Of a DNA stretch of 64,000 nucleotides, positions 9,213 to 19,447 are shown piece after piece. This DNA comes from Pseudoxanthomonas sp. SL93 (GTDB taxonomy: Bacteria; Pseudomonadota; Gammaproteobacteria; Xanthomonadales; Xanthomonadaceae). Position numbers and translations under genes: made by a program. Each line of letters begins with the position of its first letter. The stretch's first letter is position 1. The notes under the pieces were generated by a model. That model was not told the DNA's origin, searched no databases, and worked only from the letters and a program-made list of their open reading frames with translations. The stretch is from NCBI RefSeq assembly GCF_026625825.1, contig NZ_CP113065.1:1116001-1180000 (forward strand). The letters are read 5' to 3'.

Positions 9213-10385
9213 ATGACCTCCCCCGTCCGCCGTTACGCCCTCGCCGGCGCCATCCTGTTCGCGCTGGCCGCGTGCAGCAAACCCGAAGCCCAGCAGATGC
9301 CGACGCCCGAGGTGGGCGTTGTGAAGGCCACGCCGCAGAGCGTTCCGCTGCAGCGCGACCTGGTCGGGCGCCTGTCGGCGTTCCGCACCTCCGACGTGCG
9401 CGCACGCGTGCCCGGCGTGCTGATCAAGCGCGTCTACGAGGAAGGCAGCGAGGTGAAAGAGGGCCAGGTGCTGTTCCAGATCGACCCCGCCCCGCAGCAG
9501 GCTTCGCTGAGTGCCGCGCAGGCGAACCTCGCGTCGGCGCAGGCGACCTACGCCAACGCCAAGGTCGCGGCGGACCGCGCACGCCAGCTGGTGCCGCAGA
9601 AGTTCGTGTCCCAGTCCGACCTGGACAACGCGCAGGCCGCCGAACGCAGTGCGGCTGCCGCCGTGCAGCAGGCGCAGGCCAATGTATCCACCGCCCGCAT
9701 CAACCTGGGTTACACGAACGTCACCGCACCCATCTCGGGGCGTGCCGGCAAGCAGCAGGTCACCGAGGGCGCCCTCGTCGGCCAGGTCGAGGCCACGCTG
9801 CTGACCACGGTGGACCAGATCGACCCGCTGTACGTCAACTTCTCCCTGGGCATCAACGAACTGGAATCGCTGCGCATGGCCCAGAGCAACGGCAGCCTGC
9901 AGCTGACCGGCGAAGGCGAAGCCAAGGTGCAGGTCATCCTGTCCGACGGCAGTGTCTTCAGCGAGGAAGGCCTGCTGGACTTCTCCGGCACGGTGGTGGA
10001 CCCGGCGACCGGTGCGGTCTCGTTGCGCGCGCGCATTCCCAACCCGGAGAAGTCGCTGCTGCCGGGCATGTTCGTCACGCTGAAGGCCACGCTGGGCGAA
10101 CGCAAGAATGCCTTCCTGATCCCGCAGGATGCGGTGCTGCGTGATGCCAGCGGCGCGTACGTCCTGGTGGTGGGCGCCGACGGCAAGGTCGTGCGCAAGT
10201 CGGTGACCGCCGAGAACCCGCGCGAAGGCCAGTGGGTGGTGACCTCCGGCCTGGCCGCCAATGACCAGGTGATCGTGTCCGGCGTGCAGAAGGTACAGCC
10301 TGGCGCACCCGCCAAGGCGACGCCCTGGAAGCCCGCCGCTCCGGCTGGCCAGCAACCCGCCGCTGCCGCCGCGCCGCAGAAGTAA
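9213..10385 (+). CDS. RND efflux periplasmic adaptor lipoprotein (AcrA/MexA type)
   Basis: 390 residues. Residues 1-21 are a lipoprotein signal with lipobox LAAC, so the protein is anchored to the inner membrane facing the periplasm. The lipoyl half-motifs surround an alpha-helical hairpin (about residues 95-165, Ala/Gln-rich heptads), followed by the beta-barrel and membrane-proximal domains. The C-terminus is an Ala/Pro/Gln-rich tail. The start follows CGGAGC at good spacing; longer upstream frames overlap the TetR gene. It links the RND pump to an outer-membrane channel, which must be encoded elsewhere since none is in this operon. Confidence 0.92.
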   Translation: MTSPVRRYALAGAILFALAACSKPEAQQMPTPEVGVVKATPQSVPLQRDLVGRLSAFRTSDVRARVPGVLIKRVYEEGSEVKEGQVLFQIDPAPQQASLSAAQANLASAQATYANAKVAADRARQLVPQKFVSQSDLDNAQAAERSAAAAVQQAQANVSTARINLGYTNVTAPISGRAGKQQVTEGALVGQVEATLLTTVDQIDPLYVNFSLGINELESLRMAQSNGSLQLTGEGEAKVQVILSDGSVFSEEGLLDFSGTVVDPATGAVSLRARIPNPEKSLLPGMFVTLKATLGERKNAFLIPQDAVLRDASGAYVLVVGADGKVVRKSVTAENPREGQWVVTSGLAANDQVIVSGVQKVQPGAPAKATPWKPAAPAGQQPAAAAAPQK

Positions 10386-10397
10386 GGGACGACCCCC

Positions 10398-13300
10398 ATG
10401 CCCAAGTTCTTCATCGACAAACCGATCTTCGCCTGGGTGGTGGCGATCCTGATCTCGCTGGGCGGCGTGATCGCGATCTTCAACCTCGGCGTCGAGTCCT
10501 ACCCCAACATCGCGCCGCCGCAGGTGGTGGTGAATGCCAGCTACCCCGGCGCCAGCGCGGAGACCGCCGAGCAGGCGGTCACGCAGATCATCGAGCAGCA
10601 GCTCACCGGCATCGACAACCTGCTGTACTTCAGCTCTTCTTCCGATGCCACCGGCGGCGCCAGCATCACGCTGACCTTCCAGACCGGCACCGATCCCGAC
10701 ATCGCGCAGGTGCAGGTGCAGAACAAGGTCGCCCTGGCCGAACCGCGCCTGCCCACCGAGGTGGTGCAGCAGGGCGTGGTGGTGGCCAAGGCCAATGCCG
10801 GCTTCCTGATGGTGGCCGCATTGCGTTCGGAGAATCCGGCCGTGGGCCGCGAACAGCTGAACGACATCGTCGGTTCGCGCGTGCTCGACCAGATCTCGCG
10901 CATCCCCGGCGTGGGCAGCACGCAGCAGTTCGGTAGCGAATACGCGATGCGCATCTGGCTGGACCCGAACAAGCTGCAGGGTTTCGGCATGTCCACCAGC
11001 GAAGTGCTGGGCGCCATCCGCAGCCAGAACGTGCAGTTCGCCGCCGGCTCCATCGGCTCCGACCCGGCACCCGAAGGCCAGGGCTTCACGGCCACCGTCA
11101 CCACCGAGGGCCGCTTCAACTCGCCGGAGCAGTTCGAGAACATCATCCTGCGCGCCAACAGCGACGGCACCACGGTGCGGCTGAAGGACGTGGCGCGCGT
11201 CGCCATCGGCGCGACCGCCTACGGCTTCGAGACGCAATGGAACGGCGCGCCCACCGCGGCGTTCGCCGTGCAGCTGCTACCTGGCGCCAACGCGTTGAAC
11301 GTGGCCGGCGCCGTGCGCGCGAAGATGGACGAGTTGCAGCCCAGCTTCCCGCAGGGCGTGCAGTGGTTCTCGCCGTACGACAGCACCACCTTCGTGCGCA
11401 TCTCGATCGAGGAAGTGGTCAAGACGCTGATCGAGGCCGTGGTGCTGGTGTTCCTGGTGATGCTGATCTTCCTGCAGAACCTGCGCGCGACCATCATCCC
11501 CACGCTGGTCATCCCGGTGGCGCTGCTGGGCACGTTCCTGGGCATGACGGTGATCGGCTTCACCATCAACCAGCTGACCCTGTTCGGCATGGTGCTGGCC
11601 ATCGGCATCGTGGTGGACGACGCCATCGTGGTGATCGAAAACGTCGAACGCATCATGACCGAGGAAGGCCTGCCACCGAAGGAGGCCACCCGCAAGGCGA
11701 TGGACCAGATCACCGGTGCGGTGATCGCCATCACCGTGGTGCTGTCGGCGGTGTTCATCCCGTCGGCGCTGCAGGGCGGTTCGGCAGGTGAGATCTACAA
11801 GCAGTTCGCGCTGACGATTGCCATCGCGATGGTGTTCTCGGCGTTCCTGGCGCTGGGCTTCACCCCTGCCCTGTGCGCCACGCTGCTGAAGCCGACCCAC
11901 GGCGGCAAGTCGAACGTGGTGTTCCGCACCTTCAACAAGTACTACGACAAGATCGCGCACACCTACACCGGGCACATCGGCAGCGCCGTCCGCCATGCGC
12001 CGCGCTGGATGGTGGTGTTCGCGGGCCTGACGCTGCTGTGCGGCTTCCTGTTCACCCGCATGCCCGGCAGCTTCCTGCCCGAGGAAGACCAGGGCTACGC
12101 GCTTGCCATCGTGCAGTTGCCGCCCGGCGCCTCCATGGAGCGCACCAGCAAGGTCTTCACCCAGATCCGCAGCACGCTGGAGAAGATGGAAGGCTATGAC
12201 GGCATGATGGAGGTCACCGGCTTCAGCTTCGTCGGTCAGGGCGAAAACGTCGGCATGGCGTTCATCCGGCTGAAACCGTGGGAAGAGCGCAAGATCGATG
12301 CCGCCGGCTTCATCCAGCAGGCCAACGGCGCACTGTTCGGCATCAAGGAAGCCGGCATCTTCGTGGTCAACCTGCCCACGGTGAACGGCCTGGGCCAGTT
12401 CGGCGGCTTCGACATGTACCTGCAGGACCGCACCGGCCAGGGCCAGAAGGCGCTGGTGGAGGCGCGCAACATCCTGCTGGGCAAGGCCGGCCAGAATCCG
12501 GTGCTGACCGGCGTTCGCCCGAACGGCCTGGAAGACGCACCCCAGCTGAAGTTGAACGTGGATCGCGTGCAGGCGCAGGCGATGGGCCTGTCGCTGTCGG
12601 ACATCTACAACTCGATCGGCCTGATGCTGGCGCCGGTGTACGTCAACGATTTCTTCTACGAAGGCCGCATCAAGCGCGTCACCATGCAGGCGGATGCCCC
12701 GTTCCGCATGAGTCCGGAATCACTGGGCAATTTCTACACGCCCAGCAGCCTGCAGAACGGCGCGATGATTCCGCTGACCAACGTGGTGAAGTCGGAGTGG
12801 ATCACCAATTCGCCGTCGCTGACCCGCTACAACGGCTATGCCGCCATCAACATCGTGGGCTCGCAGGCGCCGGGTCGCAGTTCCGGCGAGGCGATGAAGG
12901 CGATGGAGGACATCGTCAACAATGACCTGCCAGCGGGCTTCGGCTTCGACTGGACCGGTATGTCGTACCAGGAAATCCTGGCCGGCAACACGGCCACGCT
13001 GCTGCTGGTGCTGTCGATCGTGGTGGTGTTCCTCTGCCTGGCCGCGCTGTACGAAAGCTGGTCGGTGCCGGTATCGGTGCTGCTGGTGGTGCCGCTGGGC
13101 GTGCTGGGCGCGGTCGTCTTCGCGATGCTGCGTGGGCTGCCGAACGACATCTTCTTCAAGATCGGCCTGATCACCATCATCGGCCTGGCCGCGAAGAACG
13201 CCATCCTGATCGTCGAGTTCGCCGTTGAGCAGCGCCGCGAAGGCAAGACGCTGCGCGATGCGGTCATCGAGGCATCGCGCCTGCGCTTCCGCCCGATCCT

Positions 13301-13538
13301 GATGACCTCGTTCGCGTTCATCATGGGCGTACTGCCGATGGCCATCTCCACCGGCGCGGGCGCCAACGCGCGCCACGCGATCGGTACCGGCGTGATCGGC
13401 GGCATGGTGTTCGCCACGTTCCTCGGCCTGCTGCTGATCCCCGTGTTCTTCGTGGCGGTACGCCGCATGCTGGGCGACAAGATGGACGAGCCGTCCAGGG
13501 AATACCTGGCCGAGCACAACAAGCCGCCGGCACGCTGA
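10398..13538 (+). CDS. RND multidrug efflux permease (HAE-1/AcrB family)
   Basis: 1046 residues, full length for AcrB-type proton-drug antiporters. It begins MPKFFIDKPIFAWVVAILI with the first membrane helix. The proton-relay helix 4 has GIVVDDAIVVIENVERI near residue 405, with the adjacent aspartates. Two large periplasmic loops and a second set of six helices follow, with AKNAILIVEFA in helix 10. The gap to the adaptor gene is 12 bases. It extrudes lipophilic compounds from the inner-membrane leaflet and periplasm. An intrinsic terminator follows. The family is certain; the drug spectrum cannot be predicted. Confidence 0.95.
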   Translation: MPKFFIDKPIFAWVVAILISLGGVIAIFNLGVESYPNIAPPQVVVNASYPGASAETAEQAVTQIIEQQLTGIDNLLYFSSSSDATGGASITLTFQTGTDPDIAQVQVQNKVALAEPRLPTEVVQQGVVVAKANAGFLMVAALRSENPAVGREQLNDIVGSRVLDQISRIPGVGSTQQFGSEYAMRIWLDPNKLQGFGMSTSEVLGAIRSQNVQFAAGSIGSDPAPEGQGFTATVTTEGRFNSPEQFENIILRANSDGTTVRLKDVARVAIGATAYGFETQWNGAPTAAFAVQLLPGANALNVAGAVRAKMDELQPSFPQGVQWFSPYDSTTFVRISIEEVVKTLIEAVVLVFLVMLIFLQNLRATIIPTLVIPVALLGTFLGMTVIGFTINQLTLFGMVLAIGIVVDDAIVVIENVERIMTEEGLPPKEATRKAMDQITGAVIAITVVLSAVFIPSALQGGSAGEIYKQFALTIAIAMVFSAFLALGFTPALCATLLKPTHGGKSNVVFRTFNKYYDKIAHTYTGHIGSAVRHAPRWMVVFAGLTLLCGFLFTRMPGSFLPEEDQGYALAIVQLPPGASMERTSKVFTQIRSTLEKMEGYDGMMEVTGFSFVGQGENVGMAFIRLKPWEERKIDAAGFIQQANGALFGIKEAGIFVVNLPTVNGLGQFGGFDMYLQDRTGQGQKALVEARNILLGKAGQNPVLTGVRPNGLEDAPQLKLNVDRVQAQAMGLSLSDIYNSIGLMLAPVYVNDFFYEGRIKRVTMQADAPFRMSPESLGNFYTPSSLQNGAMIPLTNVVKSEWITNSPSLTRYNGYAAINIVGSQAPGRSSGEAMKAMEDIVNNDLPAGFGFDWTGMSYQEILAGNTATLLLVLSIVVVFLCLAALYESWSVPVSVLLVVPLGVLGAVVFAMLRGLPNDIFFKIGLITIIGLAAKNAILIVEFAVEQRREGKTLRDAVIEASRLRFRPILMTSFAFIMGVLPMAISTGAGANARHAIGTGVIGGMVFATFLGLLLIPVFFVAVRRMLGDKMDEPSREYLAEHNKPPAR

Positions 13539-13560
13539 AGATCGTCGCCGTCATAAGGAG

Positions 13561-13590
13561 AAACCCCGGCCATGCCGGGGTTTCTCTTTT
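13561..13590 (+). terminator. intrinsic terminator of the RND operon
   Basis: A 10-bp perfect stem, AAACCCCGGC and its complement, closes a three-base loop and is followed by CTCTTTTG. It lies 23 bases after the permease stop. It can also act in reverse for the convergent HxlR gene. Confidence 0.9.
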
Positions 13591-13640
13591 GTGTGCGACC
13601 GTGTCCCTGCCGTTGCCGTAGGCCCGCACTCCGGAAGACG

Positions 13641-14024
13641 CTATTTAGGTGTATGCGGGCCGGGCGCCACATACGCCTTGCGCGCCGCCTTGACCGCTTC
13701 ATGATTGTCCGCCGCCCATTGCGCCAGCATCTCCACGCGTTCGAAGAACGACTGCCCGAGCGGTGTCAGCGTGTAGTCCACCCGCGGGGGGATGGTGGGA
13801 AACACCGCGCGCGCCACCAGGCCGTCCTGCTCCAGGTGGCGCAGGGTCTGCGCCAGCATGCGCGGCGAGATGTCGGCGATGCGCTTGCGCAGTTCGGAGA
13901 AGCGCAGCGTGCCCGGGGCGAGTTCGTGCAGGACCAGCACGGTCCAGCGGTCACCCAGGCGATCCAGCACGTCGCGGATGGGGCAGTTCTCGGTGAGGAT
14001 CAGGGATTGGCGATGAAGGGTCAT
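13641..14024 (-). CDS. HxlR-family transcriptional regulator
   Basis: 127 residues, standard HxlR length. The winged helix includes CPIRDVLDRLGDRWTVLVLHEL and FSELRKRIADISPRMLAQTL, the hallmark of the family, ending with the wing in the DYTLTPLGQSF region. The single N-terminal cysteine (Cys14) matches the redox-sensing cysteine of YodB/HypR/QorR-type members. It is transcribed away from an NmrA-type quinone reductase gene, and the shared region holds repeated GTTACC/GGTAAC half-sites. Inference: a repressor that reacts with quinones or aldehydes and releases the reductase gene. No clear ribosome-binding site is seen. Confidence 0.88.
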   Translation of the reverse strand: MTLHRQSLILTENCPIRDVLDRLGDRWTVLVLHELAPGTLRFSELRKRIADISPRMLAQTLRHLEQDGLVARAVFPTIPPRVDYTLTPLGQSFFERVEMLAQWAADNHEAVKAARKAYVAPGPHTPK

Positions 14025-14042
14025 GGCGGCGGCGGTCGGCGG

Positions 14043-14137
14043 GGGTTACCTGGCAGTAACCCGGTTATCCGGGGCTCCCTGCTTGTGCGCCCGGAGCCCA
14101 TTACTACCATAGGGTAACCAACAACTGTTCCGTTACC
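14043..14137. promoter_or_regulatory. repeated GTTACC/GGTAAC half-sites between the HxlR and NmrA genes
   Basis: Two inverted repeats are visible. GGGTTAC-CTGGCA-GTAACCC (14043-14062) is a perfect 7+7 repeat near the HxlR start. GGTAAC at 14113-14118 and GTTACC at 14132-14137 form a second, wider pair near the NmrA start. The shared half-site suggests one dimeric regulator binding both promoters, most simply the HxlR protein. Confidence 0.65.
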
Positions 14138-14153
14138 AAGGATGCACTTCGCC

Positions 14154-15053
14154 ATGAATATCTCGACCCCCACCCTGCTGGTCACCGGCGCCTCGGGCCA
14201 CCTTGGCCGCGCGGTGATCGCGCACCTGCTGGATACGGTGGGCATTCCCGCCGACCGCATCATTGCCACCAGCCGTACGCCCGCCACGCTTGCCGACCTT
14301 GCCGCGCGTGGCGTTACGGTGCGCGCCGCCGACTTCGATGATCCTGCATCGCTGGAGGCTGCCTTCACCGGGGCCGACCGCCTGCTGCTGGTGAGCACCG
14401 ATGCATTGCTTGAGCCGGGCAAGCGCCTGCAGCAGCACCGCACGGCCGTGCAGGCCGCGGTGGTGGCAGGCGTGCGGCACGTGGTCTATACCTCGCTGCC
14501 CGTGCCCGAGACATCGAAGGTCAGCTTCGCACCGGACCACCTGGGCACCGAACAGGCCCTCGCCGCATCACCGTTGACGTGGACCGTGCTGCGCAATGCG
14601 TGGTACTTCGAAAACCTGCTGCATACCGTGCCGGGTGCACTCGCGGCTGGCCAATGGTCCTCCGCGGCCGGTGATGGCGGCATCGCCTACATCGCGCGCG
14701 ACGACCTGGCACGCGCCGCGGCCATCGCGCTGGCCGCGGGCGACACGCGCAAGCGGACGCTCACCCTGACCGGGACGCAGGCATGGACCGCGCGCCAGCT
14801 GGCCGCGCGGATCAGCAGCGCCACCGGCAAACCGCTGGAGGTAGTGGACGTGAGCCTGGAGCAGTTGACCGAGGGCCTGCAGGCGCACGGTTTTCCACCC
14901 GCGCTGGCGGCCGTGTTCGCTTCATTCGATGCCGCCACGGCCGCGGGCGACCTGGGCGGCATCACGGATGACTATGCGCAGCTGACGGGGCGTGCGCCGG
15001 AATCCTTCGATGCCTGGCTGCTGCGCAACGGCGCGGGACTTTCCCGGGCCTGA
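14154..15053 (+). CDS. NmrA-type NAD(P)H:quinone reductase-like protein
   Basis: 299 residues from the ATG at 14154, preferred over one twelve bases earlier because AAGGA lies at workable distance from the later start only. The Rossmann motif TGASGHLGRAV is near residues 10-20 and resembles QorB and related NmrA-family short-chain reductases. It lacks the YxxxK catalytic pair of classical members, as expected for this family. Probable role: cytosolic reduction of quinones or sensing of the NADP state. The divergent HxlR regulator and shared operators suggest induction by electrophiles. Confidence 0.85.
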   Translation: MNISTPTLLVTGASGHLGRAVIAHLLDTVGIPADRIIATSRTPATLADLAARGVTVRAADFDDPASLEAAFTGADRLLLVSTDALLEPGKRLQQHRTAVQAAVVAGVRHVVYTSLPVPETSKVSFAPDHLGTEQALAASPLTWTVLRNAWYFENLLHTVPGALAAGQWSSAAGDGGIAYIARDDLARAAAIALAAGDTRKRTLTLTGTQAWTARQLAARISSATGKPLEVVDVSLEQLTEGLQAHGFPPALAAVFASFDAATAAGDLGGITDDYAQLTGRAPESFDAWLLRNGAGLSRA

Positions 15054-15063
15054 GGCCGAAACA

Positions 15064-15095
15064 AGAACCCCGGCCGGAGCCGGGGTTCTCTTGTT
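15064..15095. terminator. bidirectional terminator between convergent genes
   Basis: An 11-bp perfect stem (AGAACCCCGGC with its complement) and CGGA loop, flanked by CTTGTT on one side and AA-rich bases on the other. It separates the NmrA gene from the convergent DUF885 gene. Confidence 0.85.
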
Positions 15096-15112
15096 GCCAT
15101 TGGAGCGAGGAC

Positions 15113-16987
15113 TCAGGCCTGCTTGGCCTTCTGGCTGGCGATCCACTGGTCCACGCGGCGTTCGAGCAGCGTCAGCGGCAGGGCGCCACCACCCAGCACG
15201 GCATCATGGAATCCCTTGATGTCGAACTTGTCACCCAGTTCCGTTTCCGCCTTCCTGCGCAGGTCCTGGATGCGGATCATGCCGACTTTGTAGGCCGTGG
15301 CCTGGCCCGGCATGATCAGGTAACGCTGCACTTCCGACTTGATCGCCGCCAGCGGCACTGCGCTGTTGGCATCGAAGTACTCCACCGCCTGCTGCTCGGT
15401 CCAACCCTTCGCATGCAGGCCGGTGTCCACCACCAGGCGGATCGCGCGCCACATTTCAGAACTCAGCCGACCGAACTCGGAATAAGGATCCTGGTAGGTG
15501 TTCGGCATTTCCTTGGCCAGCCACTCCGAGTACAGGCCCCAGCCTTCGGAGTACGCGGTGAAACCGGCCTGCGTGCGGAACTTCGGCACGCCGGTGAGTT
15601 CCTGCGCGATGGAGATCTGCATGTGGTGGCCCGGCAGGCCCTCGTGGTACGCGATGACTTCCAGCTCGGGCTTCGGCATGGCATTCATGTCCGACAGGTG
15701 CGCGTAGTACACGCCCGGACGCGAGCCATCCGGCGTGCCCGGGAAGTAGTGCTGGGCGGCGCCGTCCTGTTCGCGGAAGGCTTCCACGCGCTTCACTTCC
15801 AGGTCCGCCTTGGGCAGCAGGCCGAAGTAGTTCGGCAGTTCCTTCTTGATGTTGGCGATGGCCTTGGTCGCTTCGTCGATGTAGGCCTGGCGGCCGGCAT
15901 CGGTGTTGGGGAACGCGAACTGCGGATCGCTGTCGATGAAGGCGAAGAAGGCATCCAGGTCACCCTTGAAGCCCACCTTGTCCTTCAGCGCCGTCATTTC
16001 ACCCTTGATGCGCTCCACTTCCTTCAGGCCCAGCGCGTGGATCTCGTCGGCCGTCATGTTGGTGGTGGTCATCTGGCGCAACTGGTACTCGTAGTACGCC
16101 TTGCCGTTCGGGTGCGTGCTGCCGACGCCGGTGGCGTTCTCGCCCGCGTTCGGCAGGTCCTCCTCGCACCACGCGATGACGCGCTCATAGGCGGGCTTGA
16201 ACTGCTCCAGCAGCGCCTTGCGCGCCTCTTCCTTCAACGCGGCGCCACGTTCGGCGCTGACCTTGCCGTTCTTCACCAGCGCGTCGGCCTTGGCCTGCGC
16301 GTCGGCCCAGATCGCCGAATCCTTGCCCGAGGAGAACGGGGCGCCGGCGATGACCTTCTTCGACTGGTCGATGACGCCTTCATAGGCGAACCTGGGCGGA
16401 CGGATGCCCTGCCCGGCCGACTTGCGCGCACGCTCAAGCAGCTGGTCGAACGCACGTGCGCTGGCGTTGAGGCGCGACACGTAAGCGGTGTAGTCCGATT
16501 CCTCTTCCACCTTGTGGAAGCTGATCATCACGGTGGGGAAGAAACTCTGCGCACCGTTCATCTGGTCGAACGCATACCCGTCCACCAGGAAGGGCAAGCC
16601 ATCACGGGCGTTCTCGTACTGCAGCTTCCACAGGTCGTAGGACAACTTGCCCTCGTCGCTCAGCTTGGCGTAGTCGAAGGTCTTCTCCATCTCCTCGACG
16701 CTCGCCTTCTGCCAGGCCACCTGGTCAAGCTGGGCCTTCTCGGACAGGTCGTCGATCTGGTCGTACAGGTCCTTGCGGCCCTGGAACGTCAGCTGCAGCG
16801 GGCTGAACTTCAGTTGTTCCTCGTACTTCTTCTCGAACCACTGGTTGAGGCGCTCGGTCTCGGCCGCGATGTCGGCCTGCGAAACGGTGGCGGCAGGCGT
16901 GGCGGCGGTGCCGGTTTCGGGCGAAGCAGCGCGGTCGCAGGCGGTCAGGGCCAGCGCCAGGGCACAGACGATCAGGGTTTTACGCAT
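15113..16987 (-). CDS. DUF885 peptidase-like lipoprotein
   Basis: 624 residues from the ATG at 16987, which follows CTGGAG and opens a lipoprotein signal with lipobox LTAC at residues 14-17. The body matches DUF885, a family of zinc-dependent carboxypeptidase-like proteins. The motif HEGLPGHHMQ near residue 448 provides histidines and a glutamate of the HExxxGHH kind for metal binding. The middle is strongly helical and charged. Likely periplasmic and membrane-anchored, taking part in peptide degradation; the substrate is unknown. It is a single gene with a terminator downstream. Confidence 0.88.
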   Translation of the reverse strand: MRKTLIVCALALALTACDRAASPETGTAATPAATVSQADIAAETERLNQWFEKKYEEQLKFSPLQLTFQGRKDLYDQIDDLSEKAQLDQVAWQKASVEEMEKTFDYAKLSDEGKLSYDLWKLQYENARDGLPFLVDGYAFDQMNGAQSFFPTVMISFHKVEEESDYTAYVSRLNASARAFDQLLERARKSAGQGIRPPRFAYEGVIDQSKKVIAGAPFSSGKDSAIWADAQAKADALVKNGKVSAERGAALKEEARKALLEQFKPAYERVIAWCEEDLPNAGENATGVGSTHPNGKAYYEYQLRQMTTTNMTADEIHALGLKEVERIKGEMTALKDKVGFKGDLDAFFAFIDSDPQFAFPNTDAGRQAYIDEATKAIANIKKELPNYFGLLPKADLEVKRVEAFREQDGAAQHYFPGTPDGSRPGVYYAHLSDMNAMPKPELEVIAYHEGLPGHHMQISIAQELTGVPKFRTQAGFTAYSEGWGLYSEWLAKEMPNTYQDPYSEFGRLSSEMWRAIRLVVDTGLHAKGWTEQQAVEYFDANSAVPLAAIKSEVQRYLIMPGQATAYKVGMIRIQDLRRKAETELGDKFDIKGFHDAVLGGGALPLTLLERRVDQWIASQKAKQA

Positions 16988-17179
16988 CGGGTTCTCCAGG
17001 AGGGACACGGGAGACAGACCCCCGCACCGGAGCACTCTAGCGGACCGTAAGGCGGCCCGTCCCATTACTAAAGATGGGGGGGCGCCATGGCAGCCATTGG
17101 GCGTGCAAGGCGAAGAACGCGCCGCCGCGCGCCTGGATGGCGAACAAGATTGCCTTGCGGCGCGACGGCATCCGGATCC

Positions 17180-17227
17180 GCAGCCCCAAAAAAGAAAACG
17201 GGCGCCGCCAGGACAGCGGCGCCCGTT
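17180..17227 (-). terminator. intrinsic terminator of the acyl-CoA dehydrogenase gene
   Basis: A 12-bp perfect stem (AACGGGCGCCGC with its complement, 17197-17208/17216-17227) is followed on the minus strand by TTCTTTTTTGGGG. It begins 15 bases after the stop codon. Confidence 0.92.
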
Positions 17228-17242
17228 GCAGGAACCCCAGGC

Positions 17243-18391
<1,149 letters not shown>

Positions 18392-18460
18392 GGCTGTTGC
18401 CCTTCACTGTTTGTTGAATACCAATTGTAACCCGCGACCATCCGCGGGCGTATGCCGGGG

Positions 18461-18515
18461 TTGACCCGCCCCCTCGCTGGCCGGACAATATCTCTATATC
18501 GCGATAGGAAGATAT
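18461..18515 (+). promoter_or_regulatory. promoter and palindromic operator of the ArsR-metH operon
   Basis: TTGACC (18461-18466), 17 bases, then GACAAT (18484-18489) make a plausible sigma-70 promoter. At the predicted start point lies the perfect palindrome TATCGCGATA (18497-18506), inside a wider ATATC...GATAT pair (18496-18500/18511-18515). ArsR-family regulators commonly bind such A/T-edged inverted repeats, so autorepression by the downstream gene is likely. Confidence 0.6.
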
Positions 18516-18517
18516 TT

Positions 18518-19447
18518 ATGGATCTGGAAGCCTGGTCGACCCGCCTGAAAGTCTTCGCCGACGCCACCCGGGTACGCCTGCTGGCGCTGCTGGAGCGCGA
18601 GGAACTGACCGTGGCCGAGCTCTCCGCGATCACCCAGCTGGCGCAGCCGCGCGTATCCACCCACTTGGCCCGCCTGAAGGAAGCCAACTTGGTACGCGAC
18701 CGCCGCGCCGGCGTTTCGGCCTATTACCGGTTCGACGAGGAACATCTGGATCCCGTGCAGCGCGAGCTCTGGCGCAGCCTGCGCCAGGGCAGCGACGACC
18801 CGCTGCTGCGGCAGGACGCCGAGCGCGTCGCCTCCGTGCTGGCCAACCGCGCCGCCGACCAGAACTGGGCGGACTCGGTCGCCGGCGACATGGAGCGCCA
18901 CTATTCGCCCGGCCGCACCTGGGAAGCCCTCGCCCGTACCGCGTTGCCCCTGCTGGAGACCGGCGACGTGCTGGACATCGCCTCCGGCGACGGCGTGCTG
19001 GCCGAACTGCTGTCCCCGCATGCCAGCCGCTACGTCTGCGTGGACACCAGTGCACGCGTCGTGGCCGCAGCGGGCGAGCGCCTGCGCCGTTTCCCCAACG
19101 TCGAAGTGCGCGAGGGCGACATGCATGCCCTGCCCTTCAAGGACAACAGCTTCGACCTGGTCGTGCTGATGCACGCCCTGACCTATTCGACCAAACCCGC
19201 CCAGGCGGTCAGCGAAGCGGCGCGGGTGTTGCGCAAGGGCGGCCGCCTGCTGCTGAGCAGCCTGGCCAAGCACGAGCACCGTTCCGTCGTGGAAGCGTAT
19301 GGCCACGTCAACCTCGGTTTCAGCGAGAAGGAACTGCGCAAGTTCGCCGAGAAGGCGGGGCTGGAAATCGCCAACAGCGAGACCGTCACGCGCGAACGCC
19401 GTCCCCCGCATTTCGAAGTCCTCTCGCTGACCGCCCAGAAGCCATGA
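18518..19447 (+). CDS. ArsR-family regulator fused to a SAM-dependent methyltransferase domain
   Basis: 309 residues from the ATG at 18518, which follows AGGAAG. Residues 5-85 are an ArsR winged helix with [21 protein letters not shown] and the recognition stretch [17 protein letters not shown]. Residues 130-309 are a class I methyltransferase: [15 protein letters not shown] is the SAM loop and [23 protein letters not shown] the acidic and post-I motifs. The stop overlaps the metH1 start (ATGA), so the two are translated together. ArsR regulators of SAM recycling (called SahR in comparative regulon work) occupy the same position. I infer sensing of SAM or S-adenosylhomocysteine, with the methyltransferase fold as ligand pocket or true enzyme. 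Confidence 0.85.
   Translation: MDLEAWSTRLKVFADATRVRLLALLEREELTVAELSAITQLAQPRVSTHLARLKEANLVRDRRAGVSAYYRFDEEHLDPVQRELWRSLRQGSDDPLLRQDAERVASVLANRAADQNWADSVAGDMERHYSPGRTWEALARTALPLLETGDVLDIASGDGVLAELLSPHASRYVCVDTSARVVAAAGERLRRFPNVEVREGDMHALPFKDNSFDLVVLMHALTYSTKPAQAVSEAARVLRKGGRLLLSSLAKHEHRSVVEAYGHVNLGFSEKELRKFAEKAGLEIANSETVTRERRPPHFEVLSLTAQKP

Noticed and set aside
8589..11237. Minus-strand 882-codon frame opposite TetR and RND genes
   Set aside because: Spans three recognised plus-strand genes; no motif.
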